Below, piece by piece: positions 35,347 to 43,243 of a stretch of DNA of 64,000 nucleotides; position 1 is the stretch's first letter; every line of letters starts with the position of its first letter. The DNA lies in the NCBI RefSeq assembly GCF_007830455.1, contig NZ_VLLB01000005.1, positions 62,001 through 126,000 of the forward strand, given 5' to 3'. The notes under the pieces were generated by a model, which ran no database searches, was not told where the DNA came from, and saw nothing but the letters and a program-made list of their open reading frames with translations. The translations under genes were made by a program, and so were the position numbers. This stretch comes from Pseudoduganella lurida (lineage in GTDB: Bacteria > Pseudomonadota > Gammaproteobacteria > Burkholderiales > Burkholderiaceae_D).

Positions 35347-35721
35347 TCAGGCCTTCAGCCGCAGCGCGGACCAGTCGGCGTCGAGGGCGATCATGGCGAC
35401 GGAGTCGAGGCCGAGCGTGGCAGCAAAGGTGCGGATGGTGTCCCGGTGCAGGCCGGCCGCGTGGGACTTCGAGGTGCCTTTCAGGTAGGCGACCCACAAA
35501 GCGCCCTTCGGTGCCAGGCGCGTGCGGGCTTGCGGCAGCAGCGCTTCGAGTTCGGTCGATGCGTGCACGAACAGCAGCACCAGGTCGGCGGGCCCGCTGT
35601 CCACCAGCTTCTCGGCCGGCAGCTGGCCGGTGACGAACGCGTGGCGCGCGTCGGCGTTCAGCACGGCGATGGTGGCGGCGTTCTTCACGTACAGTTTTTC
35701 GGCGATGGTCTTGTCGCTCAT
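35347..35721 (-). CDS. DUF3052-like protein
   Basis: A 124-residue soluble protein. The layout resembles DUF3052: an N-terminal AEKLYVKNAATIAVLNA, a middle ADLVLLFVHASTELEALLPQ and a late ALWVAYLKGTSK, ending in DWSALRLK. That family has a Rossmann-like, methyltransferase-related fold but no known activity. ATG at 35721 follows GAGGAGG at good distance. It starts one base after the stop of the upstream AAA ATPase gene, so both are one transcript. Confidence 0.75.
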   Translation of the reverse strand: MSDKTIAEKLYVKNAATIAVLNADARHAFVTGQLPAEKLVDSGPADLVLLFVHASTELEALLPQARTRLAPKGALWVAYLKGTSKSHAAGLHRDTIRTFAATLGLDSVAMIALDADWSALRLKA

Positions 35722-35722
35722 G

Positions 35723-36460
35723 TCAGTCCTCCTCACCCAGCAGCGCTTCGAGCGCGCGCTGCGGGTCCTGCAGAAAATCGTGCATCACCTGGTATGGCTC
35801 GGTGTCCGTATAGTCGGTGCGACGCAGGCCGTCCGGCAGGCAGGCGTAGATGCGCGCGTCCGGATAGGCGGTCAGGATCGGCGAATGGGTGGCGATGATG
35901 AACTGCGATCCGGCGCGCACCAGCTGGTGGATGCGGGCGAGGGCGGCCAGCTGGCGCTGCGGCGAGAGGGCCGCTTCCGGCTCGTCCAGGATGTACAGGC
36001 CGTTGCCGCCGAAGCGGTGCGTCAGCAGCGCCATGAACGACTCGCCGTGCGACTGTTCGTGCAGCGATGTGCCGCCATAGGAGTTCAGCGCGCCCGGGCC
36101 CATCTCGTCCAGGTTGGTCGCCAGGTTGAAAAAGCTTTCGGCGCGCAGGAAATACCCGTCGCGCGGCCGGCGGTAGCCCCGGCTGATGCGCAGGTACTCG
36201 TGCAGCACCGAGTGCGAGGCGCGCGTGCCGAAGTTGAAGTTGCGCCCGCCGCCTTCCGCGTTGTAGCCCAGCGCCACGGCCAGCGCTTCGAGCAGCGTCG
36301 ACTTGCCGCTGCCGTTCTCGCCCACGATGAACGTCACGTTCGGATGGAACGTCAGCACGTCCAGGTGCTGCACGGCCGGCAGCGAAAAGGGATAACGGTC
36401 GAAATCCGGCACCGCAGCGCGCCGCAAGGCGGCACTGATGGCGAATGTCGGCTTGAGCAT
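35723..36460 (-). CDS. AAA-family (ABC/RecF-like) ATPase
   Basis: A 245-residue single-domain ATPase. The Walker A GENGSGKST is near residue 47-55, preceded by LTFHPNVTFIV. The signature-like region is LHEQSHGESFMALL, Walker B is LYILDEPEAALS, and the switch His is in FIIATHSPIL. There is no membrane segment and no coiled-coil arm, so it belongs to the stand-alone AAA_21/AAA_15-like group rather than transporters. It is paired with the DUF3052-like gene (1-bp gap) and lies 16 bp downstream of the response regulator gene. Function unknown. Confidence 0.85.
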   Translation of the reverse strand: MLKPTFAISAALRRAAVPDFDRYPFSLPAVQHLDVLTFHPNVTFIVGENGSGKSTLLEALAVALGYNAEGGGRNFNFGTRASHSVLHEYLRISRGYRRPRDGYFLRAESFFNLATNLDEMGPGALNSYGGTSLHEQSHGESFMALLTHRFGGNGLYILDEPEAALSPQRQLAALARIHQLVRAGSQFIIATHSPILTAYPDARIYACLPDGLRRTDYTDTEPYQVMHDFLQDPQRALEALLGEED

Positions 36461-36476
36461 GGCAGCGGTTCGAACG

Positions 36477-37064
36477 TTATTTCAGCAGCCCGGCCAGCTC
36501 CACGGCCGTCTTCACCTGCATCTTGTCGAAGATGTGCGCGCGGTGCACCTCGACCGTGCGCATGCTGATGCCCAGCTCGTCGGCCACCACCTTGTTCATC
36601 TTCCCCGCCAGAATGAGGTCGAGCACCTCGCGCTCGCGCGACGACAGCGTGGCCAGCCGCGCATGCACGGCCGCGTTGGCGCTGGCATCGAGGGATCTGG
36701 CCAGGCCCTGCTCCACGCGGTCCATCAGCTGGTTGTCGTTGAATGGCTTTTCAAAGAAATCGAAGGCGCCGCGCTTGAGGGTATCGACGGCCATCGGCAC
36801 GTCGCCATGGCCGGTCAGGAAGATGACGGGCAGCCGTTCCGTCAGGCCGCGCGCGGCCAGCTGGTCGAACACGGCCACGCCGTTCATGTCCGGCATGCGC
36901 ACGTCCAGCAGCACGCAGTCGCCGTGCGGATCGAATTTGCCGGCCTCCACGTAGGCCAGGAACTTGGCGCCGCGATCGTAGACCGCGGCGGGAATCGCGC
37001 GCGAGGCGGCCAGCCACGACAGCGAGTCGCGCACCACTTCTTCATCATCGACGATATGCAGCAT
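36477..37064 (-). CDS. FixJ/DctR-type response regulator
   Basis: A 195-residue two-component regulator. The receiver has acidic pocket Asp6/Asp7, phosphorylation site Asp54 (CVLLDVRMPDMNG), Thr in FLTGHGDVPMAV and Lys in FFEKPF. A LuxR-type HTH follows (LSSREREVLDLILAGKMNKVVADELGIS split by the recognition helix). The partner kinase is 30 bp upstream on the same strand, and a TRAP transporter is divergent from it. By analogy with DctSR it should activate the transporter in response to external C4-dicarboxylates. Confidence 0.93.
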   Translation of the reverse strand: MLHIVDDEEVVRDSLSWLAASRAIPAAVYDRGAKFLAYVEAGKFDPHGDCVLLDVRMPDMNGVAVFDQLAARGLTERLPVIFLTGHGDVPMAVDTLKRGAFDFFEKPFNDNQLMDRVEQGLARSLDASANAAVHARLATLSSREREVLDLILAGKMNKVVADELGISMRTVEVHRAHIFDKMQVKTAVELAGLLK

Positions 37065-37094
37065 GGGTGATTCTCCGGTTTGGCGCCGCTGCCG

Positions 37095-39092
37095 TCAGGA
37101 TTCCGAAGCGGGCAGCGTAAAGGTGAATATGGTACCGCCTTGCGGGTTGTCGCGGTGGGTGAGCGTGCCGCCGTGGAACTCGATCGCCGTGCGGCAGATG
37201 TTCAGGCCCATGCCCATGCCCTCGGCCTTGGTGGAGAAGAACGCCGAGAACAGCCGCTCGGCCACCTCCTGCGGAATGCCGTGGCCGCAGTCGATCACGT
37301 TGACGGCCACCTGGCCGGCATCGACGTCGTGATGGGCTTCCACGCGCAGCACGCGCCGCGCCGGCGGCATGCCGGACATCGCCTCGATGCTGTTGCGCGT
37401 CAGGTTCAGCAGCACCTGCTCGATCAGCATGCGGTCGGCCCGCACGTCCGGCAGGTTGGCCGGAATGCTGGTCTGGAACACCACCTGGTGCGGCCGGGCC
37501 TGCAGGTCGATCAGCGCGCGGATGCTGTCCACCATCGACACCACCGATACATCCTGCCGTTCCGGTTCGCGCTTCTTCACGAATTCGTGCACGCTGCGGA
37601 TGATCTGCCCCGCGCGCCGCGCCTGCGCGCCGGCCTGTTCCAGCGCCGGCTTCAGGGTGCCGGCATTGACCGACCCGTCGACACCCGGCCGCTCCAGAAG
37701 ATTCAGTGCCCCCGTCGTGTAGCTGGAGATGGCGGCCAGCGGCTGGTTCAGCTCATGCGCCAGCATCGACGCGATCTCGCCCATCGTCGCCAGGCGGCTG
37801 GAGGCCTGCAGCTTCTCCTGGTGTTCGCGGTTCAGTTCCTCGATGCGCTTGCGGTCGGAGATGTCGAGGATGGAGCCCATCCAGCCCGTGTGCCGGCCCT
37901 CGTTGTCGACCAGCGGCGCCTCGAAGATCAGCACGGGGATGCGCGTGCCGTCGGGTCGCTGGAAGATCGTCTCGAACTGCGGCGTCACGGTCCCGGCCAG
38001 CACATTGGCCAGGCGGTGCTGGTACTCGGCCATCACTTCCGGCGCCCAGTAAGGCATCGGCGGCGAGCGGCCCACCAGTTCTTCTTCCGGGTAGCCCACC
38101 ATCTGGCTGAACGCCGGATTCACATACGTGATGCGGCCTTCCAGGTCGCGCGCGCGCAGGCCGGTGACGAGCGAGTTCTCCATCGCCGTGCGGAACGCCA
38201 TCTGCTGGCGCAGCGCTTCCTCGGCCGCCAGCCGGCGCGAGATGTGGCCCCACAGCGCCAGTAGGCTCCACAGCAGCGCCAGCGACAGCGCGATGACGGA
38301 ACCGACCAGCAGGTTGGGCAGCAGCTTCGGTTCGCTCTTCACGCTGTCCGTCATCAGCGTGACGGCGGCGCCCGGCAAGTCGAGCGCGCGCTTGTGCGTG
38401 TAGACGCCGTGGCCGGGACCGGCCGCCGCGCGGCGCGCCAGGATGCGGTCGTCGCGGTCCAGCAGCGTGATCTGGTTGTCCTGCGCGAACCACCACGGCA
38501 CCATCTCGTCGAGGATGGCCGACAGCTGGTAGGTCGCCACCAGCGACCCGAGGTAGGTCTCGCCGCGGAACAGGGGCAGGTGGTAATCCATCAGGATCGC
38601 GCCCGGCGCGCCGGCCGGGTCGACCGTCTGCGTGCCCGGTTCGCTGTACACGGCATGGCGGCTGCGGCGCGCCCGCTCGGCCGCATCGCGCGAGGCTGGC
38701 GTGAGGTTCGCCTGCGGCAGCGGCGCCTCGTCGCTCGACGCGGCCACCATGCCCGCCGGCGTGACCCAGCGCACGCGCTTCAGTTCCAGGCCCGTTTTGA
38801 GTTCGCTGGCCATGCGGTCGTGCAGCCGTGCGATCGAGGCGCCGGCCAGGATCTCGTTGCCCACGCCGCGCAGGTCTTCTTCATGGCGGCCCAGCTGGAA
38901 GCGGATGGTCTGCTCGACCCACAGCGTGTCGGCGATCAGCTGTTCCTGGCGTTCGCTGCTCTCCATCTGGCGCGCCTGCCAGGGCAGCCAGATCAGGATG
39001 GCGAGGAAGAACAGCACGAGCACCACCGGCAGCAGCCAGCGCACGGTGTTGGGGAAGGGAAGGCGCGGGGCGGGCCGGGTCACGGTAGTCAT
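37095..39092 (-). CDS. DctS-like sensor histidine kinase with PAS domain
   Basis: A 665-residue membrane kinase. Membrane segments lie near residues 15-35 and 260-285, enclosing a large periplasmic sensor. A PAS domain (about 315-430, ending GWMGSILDISDRKRIEEL) precedes the phospho-acceptor LAHELNQPLAAIS with His446, then an ATPase domain with NLTRNSIEAM, DCGHGIP and GMGMGLNICRTAIE. ATG at 39092 is used; a TTG at 39155 would extend it by 21 residues. HELNQP kinases with FixJ-type partners include DctS and FixL. It is divergent from dctP with a 140-bp gap. Confidence 0.92.
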   Translation of the reverse strand: MTTVTRPAPRLPFPNTVRWLLPVVLVLFFLAILIWLPWQARQMESSERQEQLIADTLWVEQTIRFQLGRHEEDLRGVGNEILAGASIARLHDRMASELKTGLELKRVRWVTPAGMVAASSDEAPLPQANLTPASRDAAERARRSRHAVYSEPGTQTVDPAGAPGAILMDYHLPLFRGETYLGSLVATYQLSAILDEMVPWWFAQDNQITLLDRDDRILARRAAAGPGHGVYTHKRALDLPGAAVTLMTDSVKSEPKLLPNLLVGSVIALSLALLWSLLALWGHISRRLAAEEALRQQMAFRTAMENSLVTGLRARDLEGRITYVNPAFSQMVGYPEEELVGRSPPMPYWAPEVMAEYQHRLANVLAGTVTPQFETIFQRPDGTRIPVLIFEAPLVDNEGRHTGWMGSILDISDRKRIEELNREHQEKLQASSRLATMGEIASMLAHELNQPLAAISSYTTGALNLLERPGVDGSVNAGTLKPALEQAGAQARRAGQIIRSVHEFVKKREPERQDVSVVSMVDSIRALIDLQARPHQVVFQTSIPANLPDVRADRMLIEQVLLNLTRNSIEAMSGMPPARRVLRVEAHHDVDAGQVAVNVIDCGHGIPQEVAERLFSAFFSTKAEGMGMGLNICRTAIEFHGGTLTHRDNPQGGTIFTFTLPASES

Positions 39093-39168
39093 CGTGGCAG
39101 GGTAGGTGTTCTGGTCCGGCACGGTATTGTGGTTTTCCACAGTTGCCCCTTGCAAAAGCGTTCTATAG

Positions 39169-39182
39169 CCTGCAATGGCAGG
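39169..39182. promoter_or_regulatory. Inverted repeat in dctS-dctP divergent region
   Basis: CCTGC and GCAGG flank AATG, 50 bp upstream of dctP. A direct repeat ATGCAATT (39190-39197 and 39206-39213) follows. Either could be the regulator's binding site; no consensus is known to me. Confidence 0.3.
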
Positions 39183-39232
39183 AATAATAAATGCAATTCT
39201 CAGAAATGCAATTTCCTATAACAGGAGACACC

Positions 39233-40225
39233 ATGCAAGTGAAATCCTTCCTGGCCACGGTCGCCGTTGCCGCCTGCTTCACCTCCTCCGCGTTCGCGCA
39301 AGCCCCCATCGTCATCAAGTTCAGCCACGTCGTCGCCACCGACACGCCGAAGGGGCAGGCCGCCGCCCGCTTCAAGCAGCTGGCCGAGAAGGCCACCAAT
39401 GGCCGCGTGAAGGTGGAGGTCTATCCGAACAGCCAGCTGTACAAGGACAAGGAAGAGCTGGAAGCGCTGCAGCTGGGCGCCGTGCAGATGCTGGCGCCCT
39501 CGCTGGCGAAATTCGGTCCGCTGGGCGTGAAGGAATTCGAGGTCTTCGACCTGCCGTACATCTTCCCCACCAAGCAGGCGCTGTACAACGTCACGGAAGG
39601 CCCGATCGGCAGGAGCCTCCTGAAGAAGCTGGAGCCGAAGGGCATCACGGGCCTGGCCTACTGGGACAACGGCTTCAAGGTCATGTCCGCCAACAAGCCG
39701 CTCAACACGCCGACGGACTTCCGCGGCCTGAAGATGCGCATCCAGTCGTCCAAGGTGCTGGACGCGCAGATGCGCGCGCTGGGCGCCAACCCGCAGGTGC
39801 TGGCGTTCTCCGAGGTGTACCAGGCGCTGCAGACGGGCGTGGTGGACGGCACGGAGAATCCGCCGTCGAACATGTACACGCAGAAGATGCACGAGGTGCA
39901 GAAGTACGGCACGCTGTCGAACCACGGCTACCTGGGCTACGCGGTCATCGTCAACAAGAAGTTCTGGGACGGCCTGCCGGCGGACATCCGCACGGCGCTG
40001 GAAGGCGCGATGCGCGAGACCACCACGTATGAAAAGGCGATCTCGCAGCGCGACAACGACCTGGCGCTGGAGGCGATGAAGAAATCCGGCCGCACCCAGT
40101 TCACCACGCTGAACGCCCAGCAGCAGGCCGAATGGAAGAAGGCCCTGCTGCCGGTGCAGAAGCAGATGGAGAGCCGCATCGGCGCGGACCTGATCAACGC
40201 CATCAACAAGGAAGGCGTGAAGTAG
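39233..40225 (+). CDS. dctP: TRAP transporter substrate-binding protein DctP
   Basis: A 330-residue periplasmic binding protein. The signal peptide is residues 1-22 (ending SSAFA). The mature start PIVIKFSHVVATDTPKGQAA and the block YPNSQLYKDKEELEALQLGAV are typical of C4-dicarboxylate DctP. The conserved Arg that fixes the substrate carboxylate is in FRGLKMRIQSS. ATG at 39233 follows AGGAG; an in-frame ATG 14 codons earlier has none. It heads the dctPQM unit and is probably controlled by the divergent two-component system. Confidence 0.94.
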   Translation: MQVKSFLATVAVAACFTSSAFAQAPIVIKFSHVVATDTPKGQAAARFKQLAEKATNGRVKVEVYPNSQLYKDKEELEALQLGAVQMLAPSLAKFGPLGVKEFEVFDLPYIFPTKQALYNVTEGPIGRSLLKKLEPKGITGLAYWDNGFKVMSANKPLNTPTDFRGLKMRIQSSKVLDAQMRALGANPQVLAFSEVYQALQTGVVDGTENPPSNMYTQKMHEVQKYGTLSNHGYLGYAVIVNKKFWDGLPADIRTALEGAMRETTTYEKAISQRDNDLALEAMKKSGRTQFTTLNAQQQAEWKKALLPVQKQMESRIGADLINAINKEGVK

Positions 40226-40313
40226 GCACGCGCCGGTAAATCACGGACGGCGTCCTGTCGTCCTCCTTCGCATTCCGCTGCAATCATGGCCAGGGCAGAC
40301 CCCGGCCGTGATC

Positions 40314-40373
40314 CGTCACGTCCATCATCGTCACGTCCATGATCTTCGGGTCCATGATCGTTACGTTCATGCG
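40314..40373 (+). repeat. Four 15-bp tandem repeats between dctP and dctQ
   Basis: Units CGTCACGTCCATCAT (40314), CGTCACGTCCATGAT (40329), CTTCGGGTCCATGAT (40344) and CGTTACGTTCATGCG (40359) end 23 bp before the dctQ start. The period and GTCCAT-like core recall the 15-bp repeats in the GH28 gene. Confidence 0.85.
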
Positions 40374-40396
40374 TGGCCCATTGCCGAGAACCGCCC

Positions 40397-40954
40397 ATGA
40401 AATTCCTGGATCACCTGGAAGAGTGGCTCATCGCGTCCCTGATGGGCGCGGCCACCCTCATCATCTTTGTCGCGGTGGTGCACCGCTACCTCTCCGGCCT
40501 GCCGATCCCGTGGCTGCAGGACCAGCTCATCCGGATCAACGCCAGCTGGGCCCAGGAGCTGTGCATTTACATGTTCGTGTGGATGGCCAAGTTCGGCGCC
40601 GCGTACGGCGTGCGCACCGGCATCCACGTGGGGGTGGACGTCGTCATCAACCGCCTGTCGCCGCGGTGGCGCGACAAGTTCATCGTGTTCGGCCTGCTGG
40701 CCGGCGCCGCGTTCACCGGCATCGTCGGCGCGCTGGGGGCCTCGTTCGTGTGGGAGATCGGACACACGGACCAGACCTCGGCCGACATGGAAGTGCCGAT
40801 GTGGCTCGTCTACCTGGCAGTGCCGGCCGGCTCGTGGCTGATGTGCTTCCGCTTCCTGCAGGTGATGGTCACGTTCGTGCGTACCGGCAGCCTGCCGAAG
40901 CACGACCACGCCCATGTCGAGGGACTGGACGAAGAACTCGGAGCCAGGGCATGA
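40397..40954 (+). CDS. dctQ: TRAP transporter small permease DctQ
   Basis: A 185-residue inner-membrane protein with four membrane helices. The family block WAQELCIYMFVWMAKFGAAYGVRTG with the following HVGVDVVINRL is clear. It joins DctM to form the Na+- or H+-driven TRAP permease. ATG at 40397 (MKFLDHLEEW) is preferred to one eight codons earlier. Its stop overlaps the dctM start (ATGA). The unusually long 171-bp gap from dctP contains a 15-bp tandem repeat. Confidence 0.93.
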   Translation: MKFLDHLEEWLIASLMGAATLIIFVAVVHRYLSGLPIPWLQDQLIRINASWAQELCIYMFVWMAKFGAAYGVRTGIHVGVDVVINRLSPRWRDKFIVFGLLAGAAFTGIVGALGASFVWEIGHTDQTSADMEVPMWLVYLAVPAGSWLMCFRFLQVMVTFVRTGSLPKHDHAHVEGLDEELGARA

Positions 40955-42240
40955 ACGCGCTGGTCATCTTCCTGCTGCTGCTCGTGCTCATGCTGACCGG
41001 GATGCCGATCTCGATCTCGCTCGGCCTGACGGTACTGACGTTCCTGTTCACGATGACGCAGGTGCCGGTCGAATCGGTGGCCCTGAAGCTGTTCACGGGG
41101 ATCGAGAAGTTCGAGATCATGGCCATTCCCTTCTTCATCCTGGCCGGGAATTTCCTCACGCATGGCGGCGTGGCGCGGCGCATGATCAACTTCGCCACCT
41201 CCTGCGTGGGCCACTGGCATGGCGGGCTGGCGCTGGCCGGCGTGATGGCCTGCGCGCTGTTCGCGGCCGTGTCGGGATCGAGTCCGGCCACCGTCGTGGC
41301 GATCGGTTCCATCGTCCTGCCGGCGATGGTCAAGCAGGGCTATCCGCGCCGCTTCGGCGCCGGCGTCATCACCACGTCCGGTGCGCTGGGCATCCTGATC
41401 CCGCCATCGATCGTGATGGTGATGTATTCGGTCACCACCAATACCTCGGTGGGCGCGCTGTTCATGGCCGGCGTGGTGCCGGGCCTGATGCTGGCCTTCC
41501 TGCTCGGGCTCACCACCTGGGTGCTGGCGAAGAAGCACAACTATCCGCGCCTGCCGAAGGCGACATGGGGCGAGCGGCTGGTGGCGTTCCGCAAGAGCGC
41601 CTGGGGACTGCTGCTGATCGTCGTCGTGATGGGCGGGATCTATTCGGGCGTGTTCACGCCGACCGAGGCGGCGGCGATGGCGGCCGTGTATGCGTTCATC
41701 ATCGCCGTCTTCGTCTACAAGGATCTGAAGCTGTCGCGCATCGGCAAGGTGCTGCTCGATTCCGCGTCGATGTCGGCCATGCTCCTGTATATCATCACGA
41801 ACGCCGTGCTGTTCTCGTTCCTGATGACGAGCGAGAACATCCCGCAGCAGATGGCGGCCTGGCTGACGTCGCAGGGCCTGGGCCAGGTGGCGTTCCTGCT
41901 GGTGGTAAACGTGCTGCTGCTGTTGGCCGGGAACTTCATGGAGCCGTCGTCCATCGTGCTGATCATGGCGCCGATCCTGTTCCCCGTGGCCGTCGCACTG
42001 GGCATCGATCCGATCCACTTCGGCATCCTCATCGTCGTCAACATGGAAGTGGGGATGTGCCACCCGCCAGTGGGGCTGAACCTGTACGTGGCCTCGGGCA
42101 TCACCAAGATGGGCATCTCGGAACTGACGGTGGCCGTCATGCCCTGGCTGCTCACGATGCTGGGCTTCCTGGCGCTGGTGACCTACGTGCCGCAGATCTC
42201 GTTATGGCTGCCGCGCCTGGTCTACGGCACGCCCGGATGA
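40951..42240 (+). CDS. dctM: TRAP transporter large permease DctM
   Basis: A 429-residue inner-membrane protein with about twelve helices. DctM hallmarks are GMPISISLGLTVL near the start, IPFFILAGNFLTHGGVARRM, AAVSGSSPATVVAIGSI, GALGILIPPSI and GNFMEPSSIVLIMAPILFP. It forms the elevator-type transport core. Translation is coupled to dctQ through the ATGA overlap. No terminator stands directly after the stop; the next clear one is at 42596. Confidence 0.95.
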   Translation: MNALVIFLLLLVLMLTGMPISISLGLTVLTFLFTMTQVPVESVALKLFTGIEKFEIMAIPFFILAGNFLTHGGVARRMINFATSCVGHWHGGLALAGVMACALFAAVSGSSPATVVAIGSIVLPAMVKQGYPRRFGAGVITTSGALGILIPPSIVMVMYSVTTNTSVGALFMAGVVPGLMLAFLLGLTTWVLAKKHNYPRLPKATWGERLVAFRKSAWGLLLIVVVMGGIYSGVFTPTEAAAMAAVYAFIIAVFVYKDLKLSRIGKVLLDSASMSAMLLYIITNAVLFSFLMTSENIPQQMAAWLTSQGLGQVAFLLVVNVLLLLAGNFMEPSSIVLIMAPILFPVAVALGIDPIHFGILIVVNMEVGMCHPPVGLNLYVASGITKMGISELTVAVMPWLLTMLGFLALVTYVPQISLWLPRLVYGTPG

Positions 42241-42325
42241 GGCAGATTCTTGTCGGGTTACCACATACGATTGATGAATACCAGTCATTCCCGTAACGTG
42301 ATTGAAATATTTTATTGCTACAAAA

Positions 42326-42397
42326 AAACAGGAGAAATGCCGCGATGGATCAGTTATGATCGCTCCTGTTTGGTGCAGCAAATAAGCTTATGCACCA
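42326..42397 (+). ncRNA. Candidate structured RNA (two adjoining hairpins)
   Basis: AAACAGGA (42326-42333) pairs with TCCTGTTT (42364-42371), and GCGAT (42342-42346) with ATCGC (42359-42363). A second stem TGGTGCA / TGCACCA follows at once. No known RNA family was recognised; it is a candidate only. Confidence 0.3.
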
Positions 42398-42593
42398 AGG
42401 TAGCAAAGGGCTCGGCCCAAGAACATGCAGCGATGAACATCAGAGTCAGTGGGGAGTGGTAAATAAGAACGGGGCCGGAGACGGCAGATAAAGCGAGGAG
42501 ACACGCGGTTCACAGTATGTTGTTGGATCACTGCTGAAGGCGGCCACAAGCCAGCCGCGGCGGGACCAAACAACCGGGATCGCGACCAGACTT

Positions 42594-42622
42594 AAAACGC
42601 ACCTGATGGTGCGTTTTTTTTT
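42594..42622 (+). terminator. Strong intrinsic terminator
   Basis: Perfect 8-bp stem AACGCACC / GGTGCGTT with TGAT loop, ending in a run of nine T. It ends whatever is transcribed through 42241-42590, 100 bp before ogt. Confidence 0.9.
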
Positions 42623-42721
42623 GCCCGTACCCTTTGTCGCCACTCCCTGATCTGGCTCAGCGCAAAAGCTTGGTGTAGCATGGATGCCACAGTGTCTTGC
42701 CTTGAAAGGGCGTTAAGTGTG

Positions 42722-43243
42722 ATGCAAATACAACAGCCGGACGATCTCTTCGCGGCCATCGTGGCCACGCCGTTTGGCGCACTCGGCATCCGTACCGGCG
42801 GCAGCGTCGTCACGGAGCTGGTCTACCTGCCGGCCAGCTTCGCCGAGAAGGCGGCCCAGGATCCGGTAGCAGAGCAAGCCGCGTACCAGGTGCTGCGCTA
42901 TTGCGACGATGCGGACTTCCGCTTCGACCTGCCGCTGGCCCAGGTGGGCAGCACGTTCCAGCGCAAGGTGTGGGATGCGATCCGCGCCATTCCCCGCGGC
43001 GAGGTGCGTACTTACGGCGAGGTGGCGAAACACGTTGAATCGATGCCGCGCGCCGTGGGCCAGGCCTGCGGCGCCAACTACTTCCCGCTGGTGATCCCCT
43101 GCCACCGCGTGACGGGTGCCCAGGGCCTGGGCGGCTTTGCCGGCAGCGACGACCGCAACGGCTTCACGCTGGACGTGAAACGCTGGCTGCTGGCCCACGA
43201 AGGACACCGCGAGTACGCATGGCAGCAAACGACTCTGCTCTGA
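42722..43243 (+). CDS. ogt: Methylated-DNA-protein-cysteine methyltransferase (Ogt/MGMT)
   Basis: A 173-residue DNA repair protein that moves the O6-methyl group of guanine to its own Cys. The active site VIPCHRV is intact, preceded by the HTH segment GEVRTYGEVAKHVESMPRAVGQACGANYFP split over residues about 103-132. The N-terminal domain is short. ATG at 42722 is chosen over the frame start at 42680. It overlaps xerD by 25 bp. Confidence 0.93.
   Translation: MQIQQPDDLFAAIVATPFGALGIRTGGSVVTELVYLPASFAEKAAQDPVAEQAAYQVLRYCDDADFRFDLPLAQVGSTFQRKVWDAIRAIPRGEVRTYGEVAKHVESMPRAVGQACGANYFPLVIPCHRVTGAQGLGGFAGSDDRNGFTLDVKRWLLAHEGHREYAWQQTTLL

Larger units (their letters stand above)
42241..42721. other. 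Gene-free structured region after dctM
   Basis: About 480 bp with lower GC than its neighbours. It contains a long bulged hairpin (42326-42371), an adjoining hairpin TGGTGCA / TGCACCA (42371-42397) and a textbook terminator (42596-42622). A 41-codon frame from ATG 42337 to 42462 has AGGAG only 2 bp before the ATG and no recognised family. The layout suits a small RNA, a long 3' untranslated region of dctPQM, or remnant DNA. Confidence 0.5.

Noticed and set aside
39093..39232. Sigma-54 promoter for dctP
   Set aside because: A GGCAC word is present but the GC element 12 bp downstream is missing, and the divergent regulator is of the FixJ type rather than an NtrC-type activator.
42250..42462. 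Small protein gene in the region after dctM
   Set aside because: No ribosome site at a workable distance, no recognised family, and it overlaps the strong hairpins. Kept only as part of the structured region.
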